Shown here: in pieces, positions 1-5,928 of the stretch | Layout: every line of letters starts with the position of its first letter | Numbering within the stretch: position 1 is the first letter of the stretch | NCBI GenBank assembly: GCA_905479025.1 | Contig: CAJQKX010000783.1 | Span: 1 to 7,440, forward strand | From: an uncultured Paraglaciecola sp. | GTDB taxonomy: Bacteria > Pseudomonadota > Gammaproteobacteria > Enterobacterales > Alteromonadaceae | DNA length: 7,440 nucleotides | Direction of reading: 5' to 3' | Notes under the pieces: generated by a model | Seen by the model: only the letters and a program-made list of their open reading frames with translations | Databases searched by the model: none | What the model was told of the DNA's origin: nothing | Program-made: the position numbers and the translations under genes

Positions 1-1
1 A

Positions 2-1363
2 GTCATTCAAGCTTGTCGATACTTAGGCAGCTACTTTGTGCCTCTGAACTGGCATTCTGTTGCCACTGAAATTGAACACATTATTGAAGACTCTGGTGCA
101 AAAGTATTGATTGCACATAAAGATCTAGCTCACCAGCTTAATGAAAAAAATTTGCCAAAGGTATTGCTTACCACTTTTCCCACACCACCAGAAGTTGCAG
201 AAAGTTATCAAATTGATGTTAACGCACGCAGCAGTGCATCTGACATAGCCTTGGATCTTGAGTTAGCATTGCAAGCAGCCGTGCAAATTGATACTCAACC
301 TAAACCCTTTAAAGGTATGTTCGCCTATACATCTGGCAGTACTGGTAGACCCAAAGGCATTAAACGCAGGGCACAAGACGGCGATACTGATAAATATATT
401 GTGTACCAAGGCCTATCACGTTCCTTAATGCAATTAACCAAAAATGACCGATTTTATCTTGCTGCGCCTATTTACCATAGTGCTCCAAATACATTAACCC
501 TCTGCAGCCTAGCAGCATCAGACGTGGATATTTATATTTCGACTAAATTTGATCCTGAACACTTTCTGGCCGCAATAGACAAATACAACATCACACATAT
601 TTATATCGTACCTACTATGATGATTAGATTATTAAAATTACCGCAAACTATTCGTGAACAATATAACTTGGGCTCACTAAAATATGCACTTTCCACTGGT
701 TCACCTTGTCCGGCAGATATAAAAAAAGCCATGATAGAGTGGTTTGGTCCAATATTTTATGAGTCATACGGGGCGAGCGAAATTGGGTTCATGACCTTAA
801 TATCATCCTCTGAGGCATTAGAGAAACCCGGGTCAGTAGGTAAGGTAGTTGCAGGTGGCGCAATCAAAATATTGAATGAAAATAAACAAGAATTAGGCAC
901 ACAACAATCAGGATTAATATATGTCGACTTACCTATGTTTGGTAAATTTGATTACACCAATTTTGACGGTGATAGCAGCGAATATACTTATCAAAACTAT
1001 ATTTCGGTAGGTGATATTGGTTTTTTAGATGAGGAGGGATATTTATTTATTAATGACCGTCAAAAAGACATGATTATCTCAGGTGGCGCGAATATCTTTC
1101 CACTCGAAATAGAGTCCGTATTAATCCAAATGAATGACATAGTCGACTGTGCTATCTATGGGTCACCCCATCCTGAGTTCGGAGAGATGGTTGTGGCTGC
1201 TGTACAATGTCAACCAGGAAAAATAATCACACTTGAGCAAATGCATGAATATTTAGATAGCAAACTGGCTCGTTTTAAATTTCCTAGAAAGCTCGATATA
1301 CATCAGAAACTCCCAAGGGAAGACAGTGGCAAAATTTTTAAACAGAAGTTACGAGAGTCTTAA
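2..1363 (+). CDS. Acyl-CoA synthetase (AMP-binding/ANL family), 5'-truncated by window edge
   Basis: Adenylate-forming ligase: it would activate a carboxylic acid with ATP to an acyl-adenylate and transfer the acyl group to CoA, in the cytoplasm. The frame is open from base 2 (VIQACRYLGSYFVPLNW), so the valine codon GTG at 38 is internal and the true start lies left of the window, probably about 60-80 residues away. Counting from base 2, the ATP-binding P-loop YTSGSTGRPKG is at residues 109-119, YGASE (A5) at 256-260, the GD of the A7 core at 337-338, the hinge region NDRQKDMIISGG around 351-362, and the C-terminal PREDSGK with the predicted catalytic lysine (residue 444) at 438-444. All core motifs visible here are intact, so it looks functional. 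The acyl substrate cannot be read from sequence; bile-acid/fatty-acid-type CoA ligases are the nearest style. Its last 15 bases overlap the convergent tautomerase gene. Confidence 0.93.
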   Translation, partial: VIQACRYLGSYFVPLNWHSVATEIEHIIEDSGAKVLIAHKDLAHQLNEKNLPKVLLTTFPTPPEVAESYQIDVNARSSASDIALDLELALQAAVQIDTQPKPFKGMFAYTSGSTGRPKGIKRRAQDGDTDKYIVYQGLSRSLMQLTKNDRFYLAAPIYHSAPNTLTLCSLAASDVDIYISTKFDPEHFLAAIDKYNITHIYIVPTMMIRLLKLPQTIREQYNLGSLKYALSTGSPCPADIKKAMIEWFGPIFYESYGASEIGFMTLISSSEALEKPGSVGKVVAGGAIKILNENKQELGTQQSGLIYVDLPMFGKFDYTNFDGDSSEYTYQNYISVGDIGFLDEEGYLFINDRQKDMIISGGANIFPLEIESVLIQMNDIVDCAIYGSPHPEFGEMVVAAVQCQPGKIITLEQMHEYLDSKLARFKFPRKLDIHQKLPREDSGKIFKQKLRES

Positions 1364-1750
1364 TCTAGGTTCAACAGCCTTTTTAAACAGCCTCACTGAA
1401 TCACTATTTTTTTTGTAGCTCACTTTCTCAACATCCATGACTTCAACAGATAGTGAAAGAGGTCGTGCTATAATTTCACTGATTTTATCCAATACTAACT
1501 TGGTCAGGTCTTTTTTCTGTTGATGATTTCTACCCTGCAATATTTTCAATGTGATGTGAATAAAGGACGTATCGGATAAACCTGTTTGATAATAAGCAAA
1601 TTCAATTGCACGCGAATTAATAGAAGCTTCTTCGAATAATCCCGATGCAAATACGCTACTGTGCACCACACGCACTCACTCACTCAGTCAGTCATTAATA
1701 GGCAAAACATTTTCTATTTTTTTAGAATATTCAATAACACAATGAGGCAT
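1349..1750 (-). pseudogene. 5-carboxymethyl-2-hydroxymuconate isomerase-family (tautomerase) gene, interrupted by two TGA codons
   Basis: The family isomerises 5-carboxymethyl-2-hydroxymuconate in homoprotocatechuate degradation (HpaF type); related proteins have unknown substrates. Read on the minus strand from ATG 1750-1748, the gene begins MPHCVIEYS, which carries the Pro directly after Met that acts as catalytic base. AGGA (1758-1761) sits 7 bases upstream. After 20 codons (ending VLPIND) come TGA (1690-1688), LSE, then TGA (1678-1676). The same frame then stays open to TAA 1351-1349, with the typical body: VVHSSVFASGLF, SFIHITLKILQGR, LSVEVMDVEKVSY. Both stops lie inside a TGAC/TGAG repeat (1671-1694). 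A GTG at 1675 could start a 108-residue product, but this would lack the catalytic Pro and the first strand. The clean downstream frame points to recent breakage, a sequencing artefact or a repeat-based switch. The C-terminus extends about 19 residues past the usual family end and overlaps the acyl-CoA synthetase by 15 bp. Confidence 0.75.
1671..1694. repeat. Tetranucleotide array in tautomerase gene
   Basis: On the minus strand the bases read TGAC x2, TGAG x3, then the variant unit TGCG, six 4-bp units in all. Any TGAG array of three or more units plus flanks tends to place a TGA codon in whichever frame it is read, which is what breaks the tautomerase frame here. The flanking coding segments are in the same frame as each other. 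Confidence 0.85.
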
Positions 1751-1775
1751 TTTACTGTCCTGACTTTAGGTAAAA

Positions 1776-2204
1776 TTATCAATAAAAATAACTGAGCATC
1801 ATCTTGGTGAATAACATGAAATATGGCAACTTTTCAATCAAACCGTGCATCATGTTAATGCTCACTATCACTCTCATAAGCAATTAGACACTTGGGCACC
1901 TGCATTATTTGACAAATTCTTGTGGATTAACAAGCTAGCTATACTCAGCTCTTACGTGTACGTTAAAGAAAAAATTGTGGGTTACAGTGATTTACAACCA
2001 AGTGGTAATATCGACCATTTCTTATGCCATTACTGCTATCAGGAACAAGGTATAGGCTCAACGTTAATAGCACATAGTCTTACATAAACTGAAAAACAAA
2101 ATATCACTCAATTTTCAGCTGACGTCAGTATCACTGCAAAGTCATTTTTCAAAGTGAATGGCATTAAAGTATCAAATCACCAAACAGTGCTTATCCAAAG
2201 GTAA
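1776..2204 (+). pseudogene. GNAT family N-acetyltransferase, decayed
   Basis: GNAT enzymes transfer acetyl from acetyl-CoA to an amine. Conceptual translation in one frame gives SIKITEHHLGE, a stop (TAA 1812-1814), then EIWQLFNQTVHHVNAHY, QLDTWAPALFDKFLW, IVGYSDLQPSGNIDHFL, and the acetyl-CoA-binding motif A (YQEQGIGSTLIAHSL, with Q-x-x-G-x-G). A second stop follows (TAA 2085-2087), then the family C-terminal half FSADVSITAKSFFKVNGIKV up to TAA 2202-2204. The pattern matches the roughly 150-residue YafP-like acetyltransferases. The expected start position holds TTA (1776) rather than ATG, although AGG at 1768-1770 is correctly placed. The end (IQR, stop) is a few residues short of the family end, and the next frame reads VIINPLKNN, suggesting a terminal frameshift. 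The longest open piece (1845-2087, GTG start) covers only the middle. With a lost start and two stops, it is very unlikely to make an active enzyme. Confidence 0.8.
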
Positions 2205-2474
2205 TTATTAACCCACTTAAAAATAATTAAAACGGTGGGTGGTTAAGGTGCATTGAATTCGAAATATAAAATGATTAGACTCTCTCAAGACTCCCTCCAG
2301 CAGAACACTTCAGCAGAACACTTCAGCAGAACACTTCAGCACATAACCATTAATACCAAAATGAACTTTGTCTCGGCGATTGCGCCTGCGTTTCATTATC
2401 AATACCGCCACACTTATGATCACACACTGCGATAATAACCCGACTAAACATATTGTGAGTGTTTTAGACCATTT
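2205..2474. other. Non-coding stretch with 13-bp tandem repeat
   Basis: No ORF here looks like a protein. A 60-codon frame starting at 2253 is low complexity because it runs through the tandem repeat. A weak dyad (ACCCAC 2211-2216 / GTGGGT 2235-2240) follows the GNAT remnant but has no T-run. No promoter is evident. Confidence 0.6.
2298..2342. repeat. 13-bp direct tandem repeat, about 3.4 copies
   Basis: The unit CAGCAGAACACTT occurs perfectly at 2298-2310, 2311-2323 and 2324-2336, followed by a partial copy CAGCAC. There is no spacer between units, so it is a minisatellite-like slippage product and not a CRISPR. Confidence 0.9.
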
Positions 2475-2624
2475 TTAACGCCCTTCTATCCCCAAAAATC
2501 CTTGCACCCCAGAAACAAATTCGGGGCGGGAATCATGAAACACTAACAGCACAGCAATAAACACAAAACAACCCAAAACAACCCAAAACAGTGATAAATA
2601 CCATGCATTGAAAAAACCTATCAT
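2475..2624 (-). CDS. Putative 49-residue single-pass membrane protein
   Basis: ATG 2624-2622 opens a frame of 49 residues ending at TAA 2477-2475. It begins MIGFFNAWYLSL, runs through a continuous hydrophobic stretch of about 23 residues (roughly 8-30: W, F, V, L, I, G, A only, plus Y, S and C), then a short soluble tail HDSRPEF and VSGVQGFLGIEGR. A helix of this length followed by charged residues is what a small inner-membrane protein looks like. Upstream, AAGAG gives only a weak, close Shine-Dalgarno. A perfect TATAAT lies about 70 bases upstream and an AACCGGTT-centred box lies between it and the start. A 10-bp tandem repeat forms part of the hydrophobic segment, so chance hydrophobicity from T/G-rich repeats is possible. 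I do not recognise the family. No neighbour suggests a partner. Confidence 0.45.
   Translation of the reverse strand: MIGFFNAWYLSLFWVVLGCFVFIAVLLVFHDSRPEFVSGVQGFLGIEGR
2561..2590. repeat. 10-bp direct tandem repeat, 3 copies
   Basis: ACACAAAACA (2561-2570) is followed by two perfect copies of ACCCAAAACA (2571-2580, 2581-2590). It lies inside the transmembrane-coding part of the small minus-strand ORF; because 10 is not a multiple of 3, each copy is read in a different frame. Confidence 0.85.
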
Positions 2625-2647
2625 TTTCTCTTGATGACTTTCTTCTG

Positions 2648-2661
2648 TTTGGAACCGGTTT
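2648..2661. promoter_or_regulatory. Operator-like box TTTGGAACCGGTTT (LacI-family style)
   Basis: The core AACCGGTT (2653-2660) is a perfect 8-bp palindrome centred on CG, the hallmark of LacI/GalR-type operators. It sits 24-37 bases upstream of the small ORF start on the minus strand and downstream of a candidate -10, a position suited to repression. A near-identical copy lies at 2912-2925. No LacI-type regulator gene is in the window, so the assignment is inference. Confidence 0.35.
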
Positions 2662-2692
2662 TGATGATTAAACTATGATTTTCATATACTTA

Positions 2693-2698
2693 ATTATA
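2693..2698 (-). promoter_or_regulatory. Candidate -10 element TATAAT for the small membrane ORF
   Basis: The minus strand carries a consensus TATAAT at 2698-2693. A TCGACA hexamer upstream is only 10 bases away, too close for a normal -35, and no good -35 occurs at 16-18 bases. Transcription from here would give a leader of about 60 bases before ATG 2624. Confidence 0.3.
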
Positions 2699-2911
2699 CT
2701 AGCTTTATTGTCGATTTTTCTTGAGTCTAGGCGCTACCTGAGTAAGATTACACTCTTGTGAAATTAGCCAAGTAAACTGCATGCAGAATTGCAGTCAATT
2801 TGTGACTTTTTCGGCTGTATCCAAAGTTTCAAGAGTAATTTTTTGTCTTCTTATGTCGCTTTTAGCAAAATTCAGTAGATTTGATTTTACAGATTGTACT
2901 TTTTCTTAAGC

Positions 2912-2925
2912 TTTGGAAACGGTTT
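2912..2925. promoter_or_regulatory. Second operator-like box TTTGGAAACGGTTT upstream of asnS
   Basis: Differs from the 2648-2661 box at one of 14 positions. It abuts an AT-rich TATATT (2926-2931) that could serve as the asnS -10; the matching -35 (TTCTTA, 2903-2908) is poor. If real, a bound repressor would lie over the asnS promoter, which would be unexpected for a housekeeping synthetase. Confidence 0.25.
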
Positions 2926-2942
2926 ATATATTAAATGATCAC

Positions 2943-2956
2943 GGGATCGATATCCC
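2943..2956 (+). other. Short hairpin in asnS leader
   Basis: GGGAT-CGAT-ATCCC forms a 5-bp stem with a 4-base loop ending 7 bases before the asnS Shine-Dalgarno (GGAG 2964-2967). It is too short to be called a riboswitch or T-box; it may only be local structure in the leader. Confidence 0.3.
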
Positions 2957-2975
2957 AATAATTGGAGAGAAGTAA

Positions 2976-4373
2976 ATGGCGCACGCCCCGGTGGCAGACA
3001 TTTTTGCCGGTAAATATTCAGTTGGTGACCAAGTTACAGTTAAAGGGTGGGTGCGTACTCGCCGTGATTCAAAAGCAGGTTTGTCTTTTATTGCGCTTCA
3101 CGATGGTAGCTGTTTTGACCCTATTCAGGTGATTGCACTTAGTTCCATCGAAAACTATACTGATATCCAAAAGCTTACTACGAGTTGCTCGCTGGTGGTA
3201 TCAGGTTCTTTGAAGGAATCACAGGGTCAAGGTCAATCCTTAGAAATTGAAGCAGCAACAGTTGAAATAATTGGTTGGGTAGAAAATCCAGACACTTATC
3301 CTATGGCACCTAAACGCCACAGTCTTGAATACTTACGTGAACATGCACATCTACGTGCCAGAACCAACTTAGGCGGCGCGGTTACACGTGTGCGTAACTG
3401 TTTATCTCAAGCCATTCACCGTTTTTTCTATGAACAAGGTTATTGCTGGGTAAGTACGCCAATCTTAACAGCAAGCGATACCGAAGGCGCTGGTGAAATG
3501 TTTAGAGTTTCGACTTTAGATATGCAAAATATTCCTAAGACTGAAAAAGGCAAAGTAGATTACAGCCAAGACTTTTTTGGTAAAGAAACCTTTCTAACAG
3601 TATCAGGTCAGTTAAATGGCGAGACCTACGCCACGGCCATGTCAAAAATTTATACCTTTGGCCCTACTTTTAGAGCTGAAAACTCCAACACAAGTCGCCA
3701 TTTGGCCGAATTTTGGATGATCGAACCTGAAGTAGCCTTTGCTGATTTAGCCGACATTGCCCAACTTTCTGAAGACTTACTGAAATATGTATTTAAAGCA
3801 GTATTAGCAGAACGTCCCGACGATATGGCTTTTTTTGCCCAGCGTATTAATAAAGAAGCCATATCTCGTTTAGAAAAAGTCATTGACCAAGATTTTGTAC
3901 GTATGGATTACACACAAGCCATAGAGATTTTGCAAAACTGCGGTAAAAAGTTTGAATTTCCTGTGAGTTGGGGAGTAGATTTATCCTCAGAGCACGAGCG
4001 TTACTTAGCCGAAGAACACATTGGCGCACCCATTATCATGCAAAACTATCCAAAAGACATTAAAGCGTTCTATATGCGCATTAATGACGATGGCAAAACG
4101 GTAGCCGCTATGGACGTATTAGCACCAGGCATTGGTGAAATCATTGGTGGCTCGCAACGTGAAGAACGTCTTGACGTGTTCGACCGTCGTTTAGCAGAAA
4201 TGGATCTAAATCCAGATGACTACAGTTGGTACCGTGACTTACGAAAATACGGCACTGTTCCCCACTCTGGCTTTGGATTGGGTTTTGAACGCTTAGTGGC
4301 TTACGTGACAGGCATGCAGAATGTCCGTGATGTGATTGCCTTCCCAAGAACACCGGGTAACGCTAGTTATTAA
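2976..4373 (+). CDS. asnS: Asparaginyl-tRNA synthetase (AsnRS)
   Basis: Class IIb aminoacyl-tRNA synthetase charging tRNA-Asn with asparagine in the cytoplasm. At 465 residues it has the usual bacterial length (E. coli about 466). The N-terminal OB-fold anticodon-binding domain spans about residues 18-100 ([20 protein letters not shown]). The catalytic domain follows, with the motif 1 region around 148-175 ([21 protein letters not shown]), motif 2 at 229-252 ([21 protein letters not shown]) and motif 3 at 430-446 (GFGLGFERL). The ending [17 protein letters not shown] is typical, with Ala where Pro is common (IPFPR). The ATG start is supported by GGAG at 2964-2967, 8 bases upstream. The gene stands alone with its own terminator at 4400-4424. 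The gene upstream on the same strand is a pseudogene, so it does not appear to share an operon. All motifs are intact. Confidence 0.98.
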   Translation: MAHAPVADIFAGKYSVGDQVTVKGWVRTRRDSKAGLSFIALHDGSCFDPIQVIALSSIENYTDIQKLTTSCSLVVSGSLKESQGQGQSLEIEAATVEIIGWVENPDTYPMAPKRHSLEYLREHAHLRARTNLGGAVTRVRNCLSQAIHRFFYEQGYCWVSTPILTASDTEGAGEMFRVSTLDMQNIPKTEKGKVDYSQDFFGKETFLTVSGQLNGETYATAMSKIYTFGPTFRAENSNTSRHLAEFWMIEPEVAFADLADIAQLSEDLLKYVFKAVLAERPDDMAFFAQRINKEAISRLEKVIDQDFVRMDYTQAIEILQNCGKKFEFPVSWGVDLSSEHERYLAEEHIGAPIIMQNYPKDIKAFYMRINDDGKTVAAMDVLAPGIGEIIGGSQREERLDVFDRRLAEMDLNPDDYSWYRDLRKYGTVPHSGFGLGFERLVAYVTGMQNVRDVIAFPRTPGNASY

Positions 4374-4399
4374 ACATAGCGAATTGTTAAATTTTGATT

Positions 4400-4424
4400 A
4401 AGCCACTTTCTAAGTGGCTTTTTT
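4400..4424 (+). terminator. Intrinsic terminator of asnS
   Basis: AAGCCACTT (4400-4408), loop TCT, AAGTGGCTT (4412-4420) and a run of T to 4424: a perfect 9-bp stem directly followed by T-rich sequence, 27 bases after the asnS stop. The opposite strand lacks a comparable T-run, so it serves asnS rather than the convergent gene. Confidence 0.93.
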
Positions 4425-4479
4425 ATGAATCCAAAAAATCACAATCTAGTCATCTGTGCATCTCCTGTATTCATTGAAC

Positions 4480-4842
4480 TTAGCTTGCAAACCAAACATT
4501 GAATAATCTGAAGCTTAAAATCAATCCTGCGACTGTCAACAACAAAAAAAGGACTGTCAATATGCTGTATCCCAACCTCACAAACCAATATTTTATCTTG
4601 CTGAGAAACCCAACCTTGTGATCTGACTTAATAGGGATATTGACAAAGGTATTGAGCATAATAAAAAGTAACAAACTCCAAATGAAACCAGCCAAACTAG
4701 GGATCAGGTACACCTCATCATTGTAGTACCCAATATTAAATAAAGAAGAGCAGAATATAGCGAAGCATGTCAAACCTATCATCACAACTATAGGCTTTAA
4801 CCAAGGGACTTTGGAAGTCATTGACGAAAGTGTTTCAAGCAT
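4480..4842 (-). CDS. Small integral membrane protein, three predicted TM helices, unknown function
   Basis: A 120-residue protein with three hydrophobic segments at about residues 16-37 (PIVVMIGLTCFAIFCSSLF), 44-68 (VYLIPSLAGFIWSLLLF onward) and 87-112 (LGYSILTVLFLLLTVAGLI). They are joined by a short polar turn (NIGYYNDE) and a basic loop (PIKSDHKVGFLSKIK), the latter likely cytoplasmic by the positive-inside rule. No enzyme or transport motif is visible and I do not recognise the family. ATG 4842-4840 is chosen as start; AGGGA is 11 bases upstream (4854-4858), a rather long spacing. A 10-bp inverted repeat (4878-4909) stands between this gene and the upstream phzF-like gene on the same strand, 103 bp apart, so the two may or may not share a transcript. 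It ends convergent to asnS. Confidence 0.8.
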   Translation of the reverse strand: MLETLSSMTSKVPWLKPIVVMIGLTCFAIFCSSLFNIGYYNDEVYLIPSLAGFIWSLLLFIMLNTFVNIPIKSDHKVGFLSKIKYWFVRLGYSILTVLFLLLTVAGLILSFRLFNVWFAS

Positions 4843-4877
4843 GGTGACTTAATTCCCTGAAATTTTAATCAGCTTAG

Positions 4878-4909
4878 ATTGGCCATTAAATATACATTAA
4901 ATGGCCAAT
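4878..4909. promoter_or_regulatory. Perfect 10-bp inverted repeat between PhzF-family gene and membrane gene
   Basis: ATTGGCCATT (4878-4887) and AATGGCCAAT (4900-4909) are exact reverse complements separated by 12 bases, within which 3 more pairs can form. No T-run follows on either strand, so it is a poor intrinsic terminator. It lies 36 bases upstream of the membrane gene start, so an operator or leader structure is equally possible. Confidence 0.55.
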
Positions 4910-4945
4910 AGAGGCACAAAAATCAAAAATGTGGTTTGAGAAGTG

Positions 4946-5728
4946 CTATACGTTTATTTCACCCGACATGTACTCCACTGCATTACCAGTTAAAATAACT
5001 CTGTCTTCAACTAGTTTACAGTGAACTAGCCCACGCCTTTGGGATAGTTGTCGTCCACATAGAACAGATAAACCAAGGCGCTGCCCCCAATAAGGCGCTA
5101 ATTCACAGTGTGCTGAACCAGTAACGGGATCTTCATTGACGCTTAATTTTGGGAAGAAACACCGACTGACAAAATCAACATCCGTGCCTTTTGCCGTGAC
5201 AACCACTCCCCTTAAATCAAGATTTAACCATTGAGAAAAATCAGGATTAAGATCTATGACCTCTTCTACACTATCCAACACCACCACATAATCAAATCCC
5301 GCCAATATTGTTTGGGCTTTTATTTTGCCTAACCCTAATGATAATGCTGCAGGCGGTTCGACTAATTGAGGCATAGACGCGGGGAAGTCCATACTGAAAC
5401 CAGCATCAATTTTAGTCACAACCAATTGCCCACTTTTGGTATCAAAAATGGCCCTCGGTGCAGAAAAATGGCCATATTCATACAATACATAAGCAGCGGC
5501 CAAAGTGGCATGGCCACATAAATTCACTTCCTCTGAAGGTGTAAACCATCGAAGTTCAATATTTTTGTCTGTCTGAACAAAAAATGCTGTCTCTGATAAA
5601 TTATTTTCCTCTGCAATTTTTTGCAAAAGAGAGTCATGCAACCAGTTTTCTAAAGGGCATACCGCAGCGGGATTACCTTCAAACACCTTATTAGCAAAAG
5701 CATCCACTTGGTATAGTTTTATCTTCAT
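4946..5728 (-). CDS. PhzF family isomerase/epimerase
   Basis: A 260-residue protein of the PhzF/diaminopimelate-epimerase-like fold (two similar halves with the active site between them). It opens with the family signature YQVDAFANKVFEGNPAAVC (residues 6-24). NNLSETAFF places the predicted catalytic Glu at residue 46, equivalent to Glu45 of Pseudomonas PhzF. LCGHAT (70-75) and EDPVTGSAHC (199-208, with Asp200) complete the expected active site. PhzF itself isomerises trans-2,3-dihydro-3-hydroxyanthranilate for phenazine synthesis, but no phenazine genes are present and most stand-alone homologues have unknown substrates, so only the family is assigned. ATG 5728-5726 is preceded by CGGAG (5733-5737) at a short 4-base spacing. 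The stop is TAG. Length and motifs are normal, so it is probably functional. The downstream neighbour on the same strand is the three-TM protein. Confidence 0.93.
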   Translation of the reverse strand: MKIKLYQVDAFANKVFEGNPAAVCPLENWLHDSLLQKIAEENNLSETAFFVQTDKNIELRWFTPSEEVNLCGHATLAAAYVLYEYGHFSAPRAIFDTKSGQLVVTKIDAGFSMDFPASMPQLVEPPAALSLGLGKIKAQTILAGFDYVVVLDSVEEVIDLNPDFSQWLNLDLRGVVVTAKGTDVDFVSRCFFPKLSVNEDPVTGSAHCELAPYWGQRLGLSVLCGRQLSQRRGLVHCKLVEDRVILTGNAVEYMSGEINV

Positions 5729-5928
5729 CTTGCTCCGGTAAATACTTAAGTAACGTTGTTATCACTAAATGGCGAATTTTCACTTATGGTCACATAATGT
5801 TTATGGACTTCTATAAATATATAATCCACTAAAACAATCTCATTTTACAGCCCAAAATAAGTAACGGGTGGCATCACACATTATTGAATTTGAACAAAAA
5901 TATTAATTTTCCCTTTTTAACACCTCGA
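5729..5928. other. AT-rich intergenic stretch upstream of the PhzF-family gene
   Basis: About 200 bases without a plausible protein frame or RNA gene. It must hold the promoter of the PhzF-family gene on the minus strand, but I could not identify convincing -35/-10 hexamers. Confidence 0.5.

Noticed and set aside
38..1363. GTG at 38 as the start of the acyl-CoA synthetase
   Set aside because: The frame is open to the window edge and the upstream residues (QACRYLGSYF) match the family, so the GTG is an internal valine.
2211..2240. Terminator after the GNAT remnant
   Set aside because: Only a 6-bp stem with an 18-base loop and no following T-run.
2298..2342. CRISPR-like repeats
   Set aside because: Units are contiguous, 13 bp, with no spacers and no cas genes; simple tandem repeat.
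2253..2435. 60-residue ORF on the + strand
   Set aside because: It reads through the 13-bp tandem repeat, has no domain-like sequence and no Shine-Dalgarno.
2348..2452. 34-residue minus-strand ORF starting near 2452
   Set aside because: No recognisable composition, no ribosome binding site, no hydrophobic or domain pattern.
3650..3883. Minus-strand ORF inside asnS
   Set aside because: Antisense shadow of a highly conserved coding region (AsnRS motif 2).
4141..4353. Minus-strand ORF inside the 3' part of asnS
   Set aside because: Antisense shadow of the motif 3 region.
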